In this document: piece after piece, positions 39,806 through 48,217 of the stretch
Position numbering within the stretch: position 1 is the stretch's first letter
How the letters are laid out: each line of letters starts with the position of its first letter
Source of the DNA: Lentisphaeraceae bacterium
GTDB taxonomy: Bacteria > Verrucomicrobiota > Kiritimatiellia > RFP12 > DVOR01
Assembly (NCBI GenBank): GCA_004555175.1
Contig: SFJE01000002.1
Span: 1 to 64,000, forward strand
Reading direction: 5' to 3'
Length of the DNA stretch: 64,000 nucleotides
Program-made: the position numbers and the translations under genes
The notes under the pieces: model-generated
The model's input: only the letters and a program-made list of their open reading frames with translations
What the model was told of the DNA's origin: nothing
Databases searched by the model: none

Positions 39806-41152
39806 ATGGCTGGCGATATCGCCTGCATCGGCGCCGGGTACATCGGCGGCCCCACAATGGCCGTCATTGCCAAGATGTGCCCCGAGCGCCAGGTGTGGGT
39901 GGTAGATTGCGACGAAGCAAAGATTGCCGCCTGGAACTCCGAGGAACTCCCGGTCTACGAGCCGGGCTTGAAGGAAGTTGTGCTCGCCTGCCGCGGGCGC
40001 AACCTCTTCTTCTCCACAGACATTGCCGGGGCCATTCGGCGTTGCGACCTTATCTTCGTGGGCGTGAACACGCCAACCAAGACCTTCGGCGAAGGGGCGG
40101 GCTACGCCTCGGACCTGCAGTTCTGGGAGGCGGCCGCGCGCACCATCGCCGCCGAGGCCAATGGCGACAAGGTGGTCATCGAGAAGTCGACCCTGCCTGT
40201 GCGCACGGCCGACGCGATGGCCGCCGTCCTGCACACCCACCCGGAACACACCTTCACCGTCCTCTCCAACCCCGAGTTTCTGGCCGAGGGGTCGGCCATT
40301 GAGGACCTCCTTCACCCCGACCGCGTGCTCATCGGCGGACCCGAAACGCCCGCTGGCCGGGCCGCCGTGGCCGCGCTGACGGAGGTCTATGCCGCGTGGG
40401 TCCCGCGCGAGCGCATCCTCACCACGAATGTGTGGTCGAGCGAACTCTCCAAGTTGGCCGCCAATGCGATGCTCGCCCAGCGCATCTCCTCAATCAACGC
40501 CTTCTCGGCCCTTTGCGAGGTGACCGGGGCAGACGTTGACGAAGTGGCCAACGTGTTGGGGATGGACCGCCGGATTGGGCCGCACTTCCTCAAGGCCGGC
40601 CCCGGCTTCGGCGGCTCGTGCTTCAAGAAGGATGTCCTGAGCCTGGTCTACCTCTGCCGCCAGTTCGGCCTCACCGAGTGCGCGGACTACTGGGAAGGAG
40701 TCATCCGGATGAACGAGCGCCAGCAGCGGCGCATCGTCGAGCGCACGGTCCACGCCCTCTTCAACACCCTCTCGGGCAAGCGCCTGGCCCTCTTCGGCTT
40801 CGCCTTCAAGGCCAACACCGGCGACACGCGCGAGACCCCGGCCTTGGCCATCGCCCGCCGCCTCCTCGAAGAGCGCGCCCAGCTCGTCATCACCGACCCC
40901 CGCGCCCTCCCCAACGCGCGGCGGGACCTCGCGGGCGAGGCGGTCGACTTCTGTGAAGACCCCTACCGCGCGGCTGAGGGGGCCGATGCCATCCTGATCT
41001 TGACCGAGTGGGCCGAGTATCGCGCGTTGGACTGGGCGCGCATCTACCGCGCCATGCGCAAGCCCGCTCTTCTCTTCGACACGCGTAACCTCTTCGACCA
41101 GGCCGCCCTCAAAGCCCTTGGCTTCCGCGTCCTGGCCGTAGGCAAGCCCTAA
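39806..41152 (+). CDS. ugd: UDP-glucose 6-dehydrogenase
   Basis: A 448-aa NAD-dependent enzyme oxidising UDP-glucose to UDP-glucuronate. The N-terminal Rossmann motif is GAGYIGGP, followed by PEFLAEGSAI, the catalytic Lys/Asn region ELSKLAANAMLAQRIS, and the active-site cysteine in GPGFGGSCFKKD. It resembles the animal-type UGD in having the CGYVGGPT-like start and NTPTKTFG. Together with the decarboxylase at 2469-3428 it gives a complete route to UDP-xylose. ATG is one base after the hydrogenase stop (TAAGATG), so the two are probably co-transcribed. Confidence 0.94.
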   Translation: MAGDIACIGAGYIGGPTMAVIAKMCPERQVWVVDCDEAKIAAWNSEELPVYEPGLKEVVLACRGRNLFFSTDIAGAIRRCDLIFVGVNTPTKTFGEGAGYASDLQFWEAAARTIAAEANGDKVVIEKSTLPVRTADAMAAVLHTHPEHTFTVLSNPEFLAEGSAIEDLLHPDRVLIGGPETPAGRAAVAALTEVYAAWVPRERILTTNVWSSELSKLAANAMLAQRISSINAFSALCEVTGADVDEVANVLGMDRRIGPHFLKAGPGFGGSCFKKDVLSLVYLCRQFGLTECADYWEGVIRMNERQQRRIVERTVHALFNTLSGKRLALFGFAFKANTGDTRETPALAIARRLLEERAQLVITDPRALPNARRDLAGEAVDFCEDPYRAAEGADAILILTEWAEYRALDWARIYRAMRKPALLFDTRNLFDQAALKALGFRVLAVGKP

Positions 41153-41164
41153 GGGATTCCGCCA

Positions 41165-41611
41165 ATGACCTCCTCTGACCCCGCAGCCGAGGCCGCCGCG
41201 CTCTTTACCGGCGGCTATTCTTGTGCCCAAGCGGTCCTCGCCGCGTGCGGACCGGCCTTGGGGCTCGACCGCGCCACGGCCCTACGCCTGGCCAGCGGCC
41301 TCGGGGCCGGTCTGGGCGGTCTGCGCGAAACCTGCGGGGCCGTGACGGCGATGGCCGCGGTGCTCGGTCTGCGCCACGGCACCACCGAGCCAATGGATGC
41401 CAAGACAAAGGCCGCCCTATACAAGGAGGTCCAGGCCGCGATTGCCGACTTCGAGGCCACCTTTGCCACGCACAACTGCCGCGAGCTCCTGCGCCGGGCC
41501 TCCATCGAGAAGCAAGCCGGCGTGGCCCCGGAGGAGCGCTCGGCGGCCTACTACGCCAAGCGCCCGTGCGAAGCCTTTGTCCGCTTCTGCGCCCAACGCG
41601 CCCTCCAATAG
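41165..41611 (+). CDS. C_GCAxxG_C_C family redox protein
   Basis: A 148-aa small protein with the family's spaced cysteines: GGYSCAQAVLAACG, RETCGAVTAM, NCRELL and RPCEAFVRFC. This set defines a widespread anaerobe family thought to be redox-active, but its substrate is unknown. The N-terminal half has the small-residue-rich GLGAGLGGLRETCGA segment that is also diagnostic. It sits 12 bases after ugd and 6 before the sugar transferase, which suggests shared transcription more than shared function. Confidence 0.9.
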   Translation: MTSSDPAAEAAALFTGGYSCAQAVLAACGPALGLDRATALRLASGLGAGLGGLRETCGAVTAMAAVLGLRHGTTEPMDAKTKAALYKEVQAAIADFEATFATHNCRELLRRASIEKQAGVAPEERSAAYYAKRPCEAFVRFCAQRALQ

Positions 41612-41617
41612 CCATCT

Positions 41618-42130
41618 ATGCCGCGCGCGCTAGAACTCTGCCTGGTGCTCATGACCCTGCCGCTCTGGGGCGCGGCCATTCTCCTCATCGCGCTGGTGCT
41701 GGCCTTCGACCGGCCTATCTTCTTCCGCCAAGCGCGCCCCGGCCTCTACGGCCGCCCCTTCACCCTTATCAAGTTCCGCACGATGCGCCCGGGCCCCGAG
41801 GCCGACGCCGAGCGCCTGACGCGCCTCGGCCGCTTCCTCCGCGCCACCTCGCTCGATGAACTCCCCGAACTGCTCAACGTCCTGCGCGGCGAGATGGCCC
41901 TCGTCGGCCCCCGCCCGCTCCTGATGGCCTATCTGGCCGAATACACGCCCGCCGAGCACCACCGCCACGATGTCCGCCCCGGCATCACCGGCTGGGCGCA
42001 GGTCCACGGCCGCAACGCCATCACCCGCGCCGACAAGGTCCGCTACGACCTCGACTACATCGCCCGCCGCTCCACGGCCTTCGACTTCTACATCCTCTTC
42101 CTCACCATCTTTCACCTGCGGGGAAACTAA
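41618..42130 (+). CDS. Initiating sugar-phosphate transferase (WcaJ/PglC type)
   Basis: A 170-aa monotopic polyprenyl phosphate sugar-1-phosphate transferase. One hydrophobic N-terminal helix (about 8-30) is followed by the FFRQARPGLYGRPFTLIKFRTM segment, SLDELPELLNVLRGEMALVGPRP and RPGITGWAQVHGRN, which together define the family. It starts assembly of an O-antigen, capsule or glycoprotein glycan on undecaprenyl phosphate. Its length, about 170-200 aa, is that of small PglC-like forms without the WbaP membrane domain. The aspartyl protease gene overlaps its stop by a single base. Confidence 0.92.
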   Translation: MPRALELCLVLMTLPLWGAAILLIALVLAFDRPIFFRQARPGLYGRPFTLIKFRTMRPGPEADAERLTRLGRFLRATSLDELPELLNVLRGEMALVGPRPLLMAYLAEYTPAEHHRHDVRPGITGWAQVHGRNAITRADKVRYDLDYIARRSTAFDFYILFLTIFHLRGN

Positions 42131-43023
42131 TGCGCCACCTCTACGCTCTCCTCCTCACGCTCTGCTTCGCCCTGGCCGCCCCGCTCCGCGCCCAGCCCAA
42201 TCCCTTCGAGGCCTCGGTGGAGACCGTGCGCGAAAACCGCGTCCCCTTGCGCATCCACCCGGCCAACAACCTCCAGACCCTTCAGGCCACGCTCAACGGC
42301 AAGCCCTGCACCCTCCTCTTCGATACGGGTGCCTCGCACACCACCTTCAACGATGCCTTCATTAAAGCCGCCTTTCCAGACCTCCCCCGCCAGCCGCTTA
42401 TTCTGCCAGGCCAAACCAACGTCCGCCAGCGGCCCGACCTCATTCCCGTTGCCTCCCTCTCGCTCGGCAACACCACTCTGCGCGACTTCTACGCGATGGT
42501 CCTCCCCCTCGACCACCTCTCGCGCGCGGTCGGCACCCCCATCGACGGCATCCTCGGCGCTAACTCCATCGCCTACGCCCCCTGCCTCATCTCCCTGCGC
42601 CAAGCGGCCGTCACCTGGGCCCCTTCCGCCAACGCGCTCCCGGCGAACTTCGCCGCCGCCCCCGAGCTCCCCCTCGCCCCCGAGTGCGCGCCCCTCGCGC
42701 CCATCACCCTCCTGGCCCGCCGCACCCCTGAGGGCGCCCCCTGCCCCCTTTTGCTCGACACCGGCTCCTCCTACACCTTCCTGCCCACCTCCTTCTGGCC
42801 CGCTGCCGAGGAGACCCTCGCCCTCGCCGCCACCAACGTCAACGCCTCCAACCAGAAGCGCTACCGGCGCGGCCAGCCCGGTTCGCTCCTCCTCGGCGAG
42901 TGTTCGCTCCCCATCACCCCGCTCTTAACCGACCAGAACCACCACCAAATCGGTGCCGACCTCCTGGCAAACTACGACCTTTTCGTCGACTTCCGCCGCC
43001 GTCTCCTCAAGGTGCTCCCATGA
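42130..43023 (+). CDS. Exported single-chain retropepsin-like aspartyl protease
   Basis: A 297-aa secreted protein with a signal peptide (about 1-22). Two lobes each carry an Asp-Thr-Gly active site: LLFDTGASHTT near residue 62 and LLLDTGSSYTF near residue 213. Each lobe also has a downstream hydrophobic-Gly motif (IDGILGAN and IGADLLANYD). Bacterial members of this fold usually have one site and dimerise, so a double site in one chain resembles the pepsin-like layout. The substrate is unknown. It overlaps the CPBP protease gene by four bases. Confidence 0.82.
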   Translation: MRHLYALLLTLCFALAAPLRAQPNPFEASVETVRENRVPLRIHPANNLQTLQATLNGKPCTLLFDTGASHTTFNDAFIKAAFPDLPRQPLILPGQTNVRQRPDLIPVASLSLGNTTLRDFYAMVLPLDHLSRAVGTPIDGILGANSIAYAPCLISLRQAAVTWAPSANALPANFAAAPELPLAPECAPLAPITLLARRTPEGAPCPLLLDTGSSYTFLPTSFWPAAEETLALAATNVNASNQKRYRRGQPGSLLLGECSLPITPLLTDQNHHQIGADLLANYDLFVDFRRRLLKVLP

Positions 43024-43706
43024 CCCCTGCCACCCGCGCCCTCGTCCTCCCCTTTGCCCTCTGGATCGGTGGCATCGTTCTCCTCCTCTTCCCGCATAGC
43101 TACGACGCGCCGGCCTACCTCTACGCCGCCAAGACCCTCCTCTGCGCCCTCGCTCTCCTCGTGCTCAAGCCCTGGCGCTATGCCCCCTGCGCCAAACAGC
43201 GCGGTGACCTCGCCCTCGGCCTCCTCGTTGGCCTAGCCGTCTACGCCCTCTGGGCCCTCCCCGAAAGCACCCCGTGGCCTGCCGTGACCGCCTGGTACCG
43301 CCGCTGGCTCGTAATGCTCCCCGGCGCACTCCCCGATTATAGCGCCTCCTGGTGCTACGCCTACCCAAGTCACCCCCTTCTCGCCCTGGTCAAACTGGTC
43401 GGCTCGGCCTTCGTCATCGCCCCCATCGAAGAGTTCTTCTTCCGCGGCTGGTTGATGCGCTCGCTCACCCAGCGCGACTGGCAGGAGCTGCCCCTGGGCA
43501 AGGTCTCCACCGCCGCCTTCTGGGCCACCGTGGCGGTCTTCGCCTTCGAGCACGACCGCTTCCTCGGTGGCGCCCTTGCCGGTCTGACCTACGGCGCCCT
43601 CGCCCGCAACACCAATTCCCTGCGTGCCCCCATCATCGCCCACGTCACCACCAACCTCCTCCTCGGTCTCCAAGTCCTCCTCGCCGGCCACTACCACTTC
43701 TGGTAA
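43020..43706 (+). CDS. CPBP/CAAX-type intramembrane metalloprotease
   Basis: A 228-aa polytopic membrane protein with about six hydrophobic segments. The ABI/CAAX-protease motifs are in order: IEEFFFRGW (EExxxR), FAFEHDR (FxxxH) and HVTTN (HxxxN/D). It resembles the CPBP proteases associated with exosortase or surface-protein processing, but no exosortase gene is in the window. ATG 43020 overlaps the preceding stop. It ends the operon that starts at 38073. Confidence 0.88.
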   Translation: MTPATRALVLPFALWIGGIVLLLFPHSYDAPAYLYAAKTLLCALALLVLKPWRYAPCAKQRGDLALGLLVGLAVYALWALPESTPWPAVTAWYRRWLVMLPGALPDYSASWCYAYPSHPLLALVKLVGSAFVIAPIEEFFFRGWLMRSLTQRDWQELPLGKVSTAAFWATVAVFAFEHDRFLGGALAGLTYGALARNTNSLRAPIIAHVTTNLLLGLQVLLAGHYHFW

Positions 43707-43785
43707 TCCGCGCTCCCTGCCCGCGACGAAGCAATCTCCCCGTTATGCATTTAGGGGCAAGTGAGTGCGGGAGCGGGTTAGGATG

Positions 43786-43794
43786 TGGTATACT
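43786..43794 (+). promoter_or_regulatory. Extended -10 promoter, leaderless
   Basis: TGTGGTATACT ends 7 bases before the ATG at 43802. There is no ribosome binding site. Confidence 0.65.
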
Positions 43795-43801
43795 GCGCGA
43801 T

Positions 43802-46800
43802 ATGTCGAAAGCTAAGCGAGCGAACTTCTTGGAGAAGGTCGACCGGCTTGCCTTATGGGTGAGCGGGTTGACGGCCTTTGCGGTCTATCTCCTCTCGCTA
43901 GGGCCTTCAATTGGCATGGAGGATGCGGGGGAGTTGGCAACGGCAGCTGACGTGCTGGGGGTTCCGCATCCGCCAGGGTATCCGCTCTGGACGATGCTCT
44001 CGTGGCTCTTTTGCCGGGCCTTTGGGTGGGTGACATGGCAGGGGTGGCCGAATCCGGGTTGGGCAGTGGCATTGGCGTCGGCGGTGGCGGGAGCGGCAGC
44101 AGTGGGGGTGCTGGCGGCAGTGATTTCGCGCTCGCTGAAGGCGCCGTTGGGGGCGTTAGAAGGGGGAGAGACGGTACGCGGAATTACGGGAATCGGGGCG
44201 GCATTGGCCTTTGCCTTCTCACCGGGGATGTGGTCGCAGTCAGTGATTGTGGAGGTGTATGCACTGGGAGCACTCTTTTTTTCGCTAGTGATGCTCTTGG
44301 CGCTAGATTGGCTCGTGCAGCGGCGTGGTTGGACCTTGGTGTGGTTGGGGTTAGTCTTTGGGTTGGGGCTGACGAACTATCAGGTGTTGCTCTTGGCGGC
44401 GGTGCCATTGGGAGCGATGGTAGCGATTCGGCGGTGGCGTCTAGCGCGAAGTTTTCTCGCGGTGGCGATTCCGTTGGGGCTGACGATTTACCTGTTGCAA
44501 CTGGGCGCGATGGAGAGCGCGGATGCACTTTCGACGCCAGGAGCACCAGTGATTTTGCGGCCGGAGGCGGCCGTTGAGGTGCGTTATCCCGGGGCACTGG
44601 CGCCGGAGGCGGCCGTTGAGGTGCGTTATCCCGGGGCACTGGCGCCGGTGTGGCTCTATGGCGCGTTGGCGGGGTTGGTGCTGGGGATGGCCGGCGTGGC
44701 GTGGGCGCGGCCGCGAGGGCGGTGGTGGGCGTTAGGTACCTTGGCCGGAGCACTTGGCGCGCTCTTGGCCTTCTCGGCGTGGCGCTTTGCAACGCGGGAG
44801 GTGCCCGAGGGTTTTGCGGGAACGCTCTACGGCTTTGGTCGGGCATGGGTTGTGCACGCAGTGGCATTGGGGGGGCTCTGGGCGCTCTGTTGGCGGTGGC
44901 GGCGGGCGCGACGCTTTGCCTTTGTGGTGAGTGTAGGGCAGATGGGGGCGTTGGGGTTGATGGCGCAGGGGCTGATGATGGGGCTAACGCACCCCACAAC
45001 GGGGTGGTTCTGGTGGCCAATTGTGTGGAATGGAGTGGTGTTGGCGCTGGCGTGGCGGCTCTTGCCGGGCGGAAAGTGGGTGGCCGGGACGATTGGGGCA
45101 GCCGAGGCCGGGCTCGCGGTCTATGGCTATATGCCGCTGGCTTCCGACGCGCTAAATCCGGGGATGAATTGGGGGTATGCGCGGACGTGGGAGGGCTTTA
45201 AGCACGCGGTCTCGCGCGGACAGTATGAAGCAATTTCGCCGGCAAGCATCTGCTCGGTGGCCTATCTCCGGCAGCTGTGGGTCTATCTGGGGGACCTGCG
45301 GATGCAGTTTATGGGGCTAGGGATGACGTTGGGGGCGGCCGGGCTGGTGAGCGCGCTGGGCGTGGCGCGGCGGCGGGTGCAGGGTTATCGGGGAATGCGG
45401 CTGTGGCCGTGGGTGACGGTGGGGCTCTTTGTGATGATGTCGGCGGTGTTGGTGGCATTGGCGAATCCGACGGGGGACATCCAAGATGGCTTTATTCAGA
45501 AGGTGAAGTTCATTACCTCGCACCAGCTCTTCGCGGTGTGGATTGGCTACGGTCTGGCTTTGGCGGCGGTGGGGCTAGCCAAGTGGCGCGGGACCCGCGC
45601 GGCGGCGATTGGAGCAGGCGTGCTGGCTGCAGCCGTCGCGTTGGGGCCGATGGTGGAGAACTTCCGCGACCGCGAGTTGGTTCGGCGCGTTGGGGCCGCC
45701 GAGCAGACGGGGCACGACTTTGGGTGGCAGTTTGGGGCCTACATGATGGGCGGGGCCGAGCAGATCTTGGCCGAGGTGCGCGCAGATGAAGAGCCGCTCC
45801 CGGATCCCTTCTGGCCGCCGCCGATGAGTCCGGGGGCAGTCTACTTTGGCGGGACAGATGCCGGGCGCTTTGTGCCCACCTACCTGGCCTATGCCGTTGG
45901 CTTCCGGCCCGATGTCTGTGTGCTCACGCAGAATGCCTTGGCCGACCCCACCTATATGAATGTGGAGCGAGACCTCTATGGCGAGCAGCTCTGGCTCCCG
46001 ACCGCCGATGAGGTCCGGACGGCCTTTACCGATTACACCAATGCGGTCCTGGCTGGAAAGCGCACGTCGCGCGGGAAGATTACCGAGGTCAATGGGCGCG
46101 TACAGATTAGCGGCTCGGCGGCCGTGATGGAAATTTGCGAGGAGCTGGCCCGGCAGATTTGGGAACGGAACCCTGAGCGGGACTTTTATCTAGAGGAGAG
46201 CTACCGGATGCCGTGGATGGATGCGGTGCTCGAGCCCGCGGGGCTGGCGATGCGCCTGCGGCGCGAGGTGGAGGGGCGCGACCTAGCGGCCGACCGCGCG
46301 CGGAATGATGACTTTTGGGATTGGATGGTGCGCCGGCTCATCACGCGCGCGGCTTATGGGCGGGACTTTGCCGCGCAGAAGAGCTTCTCAAAGTTGCGCT
46401 CCTCGCAGGCAGGGATTTATGCGCGCAACGGCCAGGCTGAGGCGGCCGAACGGGCCTTTGGCGAGGCGATGGCACTCTTCCCCATTTCGCCCGATGCCCT
46501 CTTCCGTTACCTGCAAGAGTCGCTCCTGCCCCAGGGGCGCTTTGAGGTGGCTGGGCGAATGTTGCGGCAGTATCTGCGCGTGGATCGCGGCAATACGCGA
46601 GCCTATGCGGCCCTAACGCGCGTGGAGGAACTAGGGAAGGCCGATGCCACCTTTCGCGCCCTGACCCAAAAGGTGCGCGATCAGCAGGCCACGACCGCCG
46701 ACATCTGCAATTTGGCCCGCACGGCCGAGGCGCTTGACCGCCACGAGATTGCCGCCGCCTACTGGGAGCAGGTGGTCTCGGCCGCCGATTTAACCGCTGG

Positions 46801-47191
46801 GGACGCGCGCGACGGGTGCATTGCCCTGCAGCGCCTGCGCAAGAACGAGTCGGCAATGGCCCTTCTGCGACGCGTGCCAGAGGCCGTTTGGCCGACCCTT
46901 TCGGGGGCGGAGCTGGTGGCCTCATCTGGCTTGGCCCAGACCTTTGGAGAGCGACAGTTGGCGCTCGCCCTCCTGCAATGTGCCGTAAAGGCCGAGCCAC
47001 AATCTGGCCGCGTGTGGCTGGGGATTGCCCTTTTCTATTATGGCGTCGGGGACGAAGCCCGGGCCTACGAGTACATGCGCACGGCAGTGCGCTTTGGAGC
47101 CTCCTCGCTCATTGAGGCAGATGAGGCCGTAGCAGAGGTCTTCTTGCACCTAGTGCGTCGCTACGGTCCACAGAAAGGAGTCGCGCAATGA
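43802..47191 (+). CDS. DUF2723 (TMEM260-like) membrane O-glycosyltransferase with TPR tail
   Basis: A 1129-aa polytopic protein. The N-terminal half has about 12 membrane segments and the DUF2723 signature EDAGELATAADVLGVPHPPGYPLW, whose acidic pair matches the catalytic site of GT-C mannosyltransferases. The second half is soluble, probably periplasmic, and ends in TPR-like helices (from about residue 850). It likely transfers sugars from a lipid carrier to proteins, with the GT2 enzyme at 26126 as a possible donor synthase. A 42-bp perfect tandem duplication (44561-44644) doubles a 14-residue loop. The start follows the promoter by 7 bases; fmt overlaps the stop. Confidence 0.85.
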   Translation: MSKAKRANFLEKVDRLALWVSGLTAFAVYLLSLGPSIGMEDAGELATAADVLGVPHPPGYPLWTMLSWLFCRAFGWVTWQGWPNPGWAVALASAVAGAAAVGVLAAVISRSLKAPLGALEGGETVRGITGIGAALAFAFSPGMWSQSVIVEVYALGALFFSLVMLLALDWLVQRRGWTLVWLGLVFGLGLTNYQVLLLAAVPLGAMVAIRRWRLARSFLAVAIPLGLTIYLLQLGAMESADALSTPGAPVILRPEAAVEVRYPGALAPEAAVEVRYPGALAPVWLYGALAGLVLGMAGVAWARPRGRWWALGTLAGALGALLAFSAWRFATREVPEGFAGTLYGFGRAWVVHAVALGGLWALCWRWRRARRFAFVVSVGQMGALGLMAQGLMMGLTHPTTGWFWWPIVWNGVVLALAWRLLPGGKWVAGTIGAAEAGLAVYGYMPLASDALNPGMNWGYARTWEGFKHAVSRGQYEAISPASICSVAYLRQLWVYLGDLRMQFMGLGMTLGAAGLVSALGVARRRVQGYRGMRLWPWVTVGLFVMMSAVLVALANPTGDIQDGFIQKVKFITSHQLFAVWIGYGLALAAVGLAKWRGTRAAAIGAGVLAAAVALGPMVENFRDRELVRRVGAAEQTGHDFGWQFGAYMMGGAEQILAEVRADEEPLPDPFWPPPMSPGAVYFGGTDAGRFVPTYLAYAVGFRPDVCVLTQNALADPTYMNVERDLYGEQLWLPTADEVRTAFTDYTNAVLAGKRTSRGKITEVNGRVQISGSAAVMEICEELARQIWERNPERDFYLEESYRMPWMDAVLEPAGLAMRLRREVEGRDLAADRARNDDFWDWMVRRLITRAAYGRDFAAQKSFSKLRSSQAGIYARNGQAEAAERAFGEAMALFPISPDALFRYLQESLLPQGRFEVAGRMLRQYLRVDRGNTRAYAALTRVEELGKADATFRALTQKVRDQQATTADICNLARTAEALDRHEIAAAYWEQVVSAADLTAGDARDGCIALQRLRKNESAMALLRRVPEAVWPTLSGAELVASSGLAQTFGERQLALALLQCAVKAEPQSGRVWLGIALFYYGVGDEARAYEYMRTAVRFGASSLIEADEAVAEVFLHLVRRYGPQKGVAQ
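44561..44644 (+). repeat. Exact 42-bp tandem duplication in the DUF2723 gene
   Basis: Two identical 42-bp copies (44561-44602, 44603-44644) in frame, adding 14 residues (PEAAVEVRYPGALA twice). The absence of any substitution points to a recent event. Confidence 0.95.
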
Positions 47192-48201
47192 TACGCGTTG
47201 TCTTTATGGGATCGGCGGACCTCTCCGCAACGATGCTGGAACGGTTGGTGCAGGAGCAGGAGCACCTGCAGGTGGTCGGTTGCGTCACACAGCCCGACAA
47301 GCCCGCCGGACGCAGTAAGCGGCTAACGCCGTGTGCCTGCAAGGCCTTTGTGACCCAAGCGGGAATTCCCTGCCTAACACCCGACCGGGTCAATACCCCC
47401 GAGAGCCTGGCGCAGATTGCCGCCTGGTTGCCGGATGTCATTGTGGTGGTGGCCTATGGGCAGTTCCTCAGCAAGCGACTGTTGGATATCCCAACGATGG
47501 GTTGCATCAACATCCACCTCTCGCTCCTGCCGCGCTACCGCGGGGCTTCGCCCATTCACGCCGCCCTCCTAGCCGGCGACCGCGAGACCGGTGCCACCGC
47601 GATGTTGATGGATGAGGGGATGGATTCAGGCCCCATCCTGATGACGGCCAAGACCCCCATTCGCGATGACGACACACTTGAGACCCTCCACGACCGTCTG
47701 GCCGACCTGGGCGCAGACCTCCTGATCCGCGTTCTGCCCCTCTGGGCCTTCTTCAAGGTCAAGCCCACCCCGCAAGATCCTAAACTTGTCACCACTGCTT
47801 ACAAGATCCGTAAGAGCGATGGTTTGCTCCATTGGACTGACCCGACCGACTTCAACCTCCGCAAGCTGCGCGCCTACACCCCCTGGCCCTCCTGCTTCAC
47901 CTATATGCCCGAGGATCATAAGGAGCACGGCAAGATGCTCAAGATTCTCACCGCGCACGCCGAGCCCATCGACCTCAACCGCGAGAAGGTCGCCCCGGGC
48001 ACCATCCTGGAGGTCGACAAGCGCGGTATTTTGGTGCGCACGGCAGATGGCGCGCTACGCCTAACTCGGGTTCAATCCGAGGGGGGCAAGCCGATGGAAG
48101 CTGCTGCCTGGCTCTGCGGTCACCCCCTGACTGCCGGCGAAGTCTTCGTGACGCCGCCCGCCCCCGGAGCTAAACAAATTGTCGCCTTCGACCGTAATTA
48201 G
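47188..48201 (+). CDS. fmt: Methionyl-tRNA formyltransferase
   Basis: A 337-aa enzyme that formylates initiator Met-tRNA. The N-terminal formyl-transferase domain has the hallmark INIHLSLLPRYRGASPIHAALLAGD, with the Asn-His-Asp catalytic residues nearby (NIHLS, MDEGMDSGPI). The C-terminal OB-like tRNA-binding domain spans about 210-330. It overlaps the upstream stop by four bases and has AAAGGAG. No def (peptide deformylase) gene is adjacent, unlike many genomes. Confidence 0.94.
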   Translation: MIRVVFMGSADLSATMLERLVQEQEHLQVVGCVTQPDKPAGRSKRLTPCACKAFVTQAGIPCLTPDRVNTPESLAQIAAWLPDVIVVVAYGQFLSKRLLDIPTMGCINIHLSLLPRYRGASPIHAALLAGDRETGATAMLMDEGMDSGPILMTAKTPIRDDDTLETLHDRLADLGADLLIRVLPLWAFFKVKPTPQDPKLVTTAYKIRKSDGLLHWTDPTDFNLRKLRAYTPWPSCFTYMPEDHKEHGKMLKILTAHAEPIDLNREKVAPGTILEVDKRGILVRTADGALRLTRVQSEGGKPMEAAAWLCGHPLTAGEVFVTPPAPGAKQIVAFDRN

Positions 48202-48217
48202 AGAATCCAATAACGCT

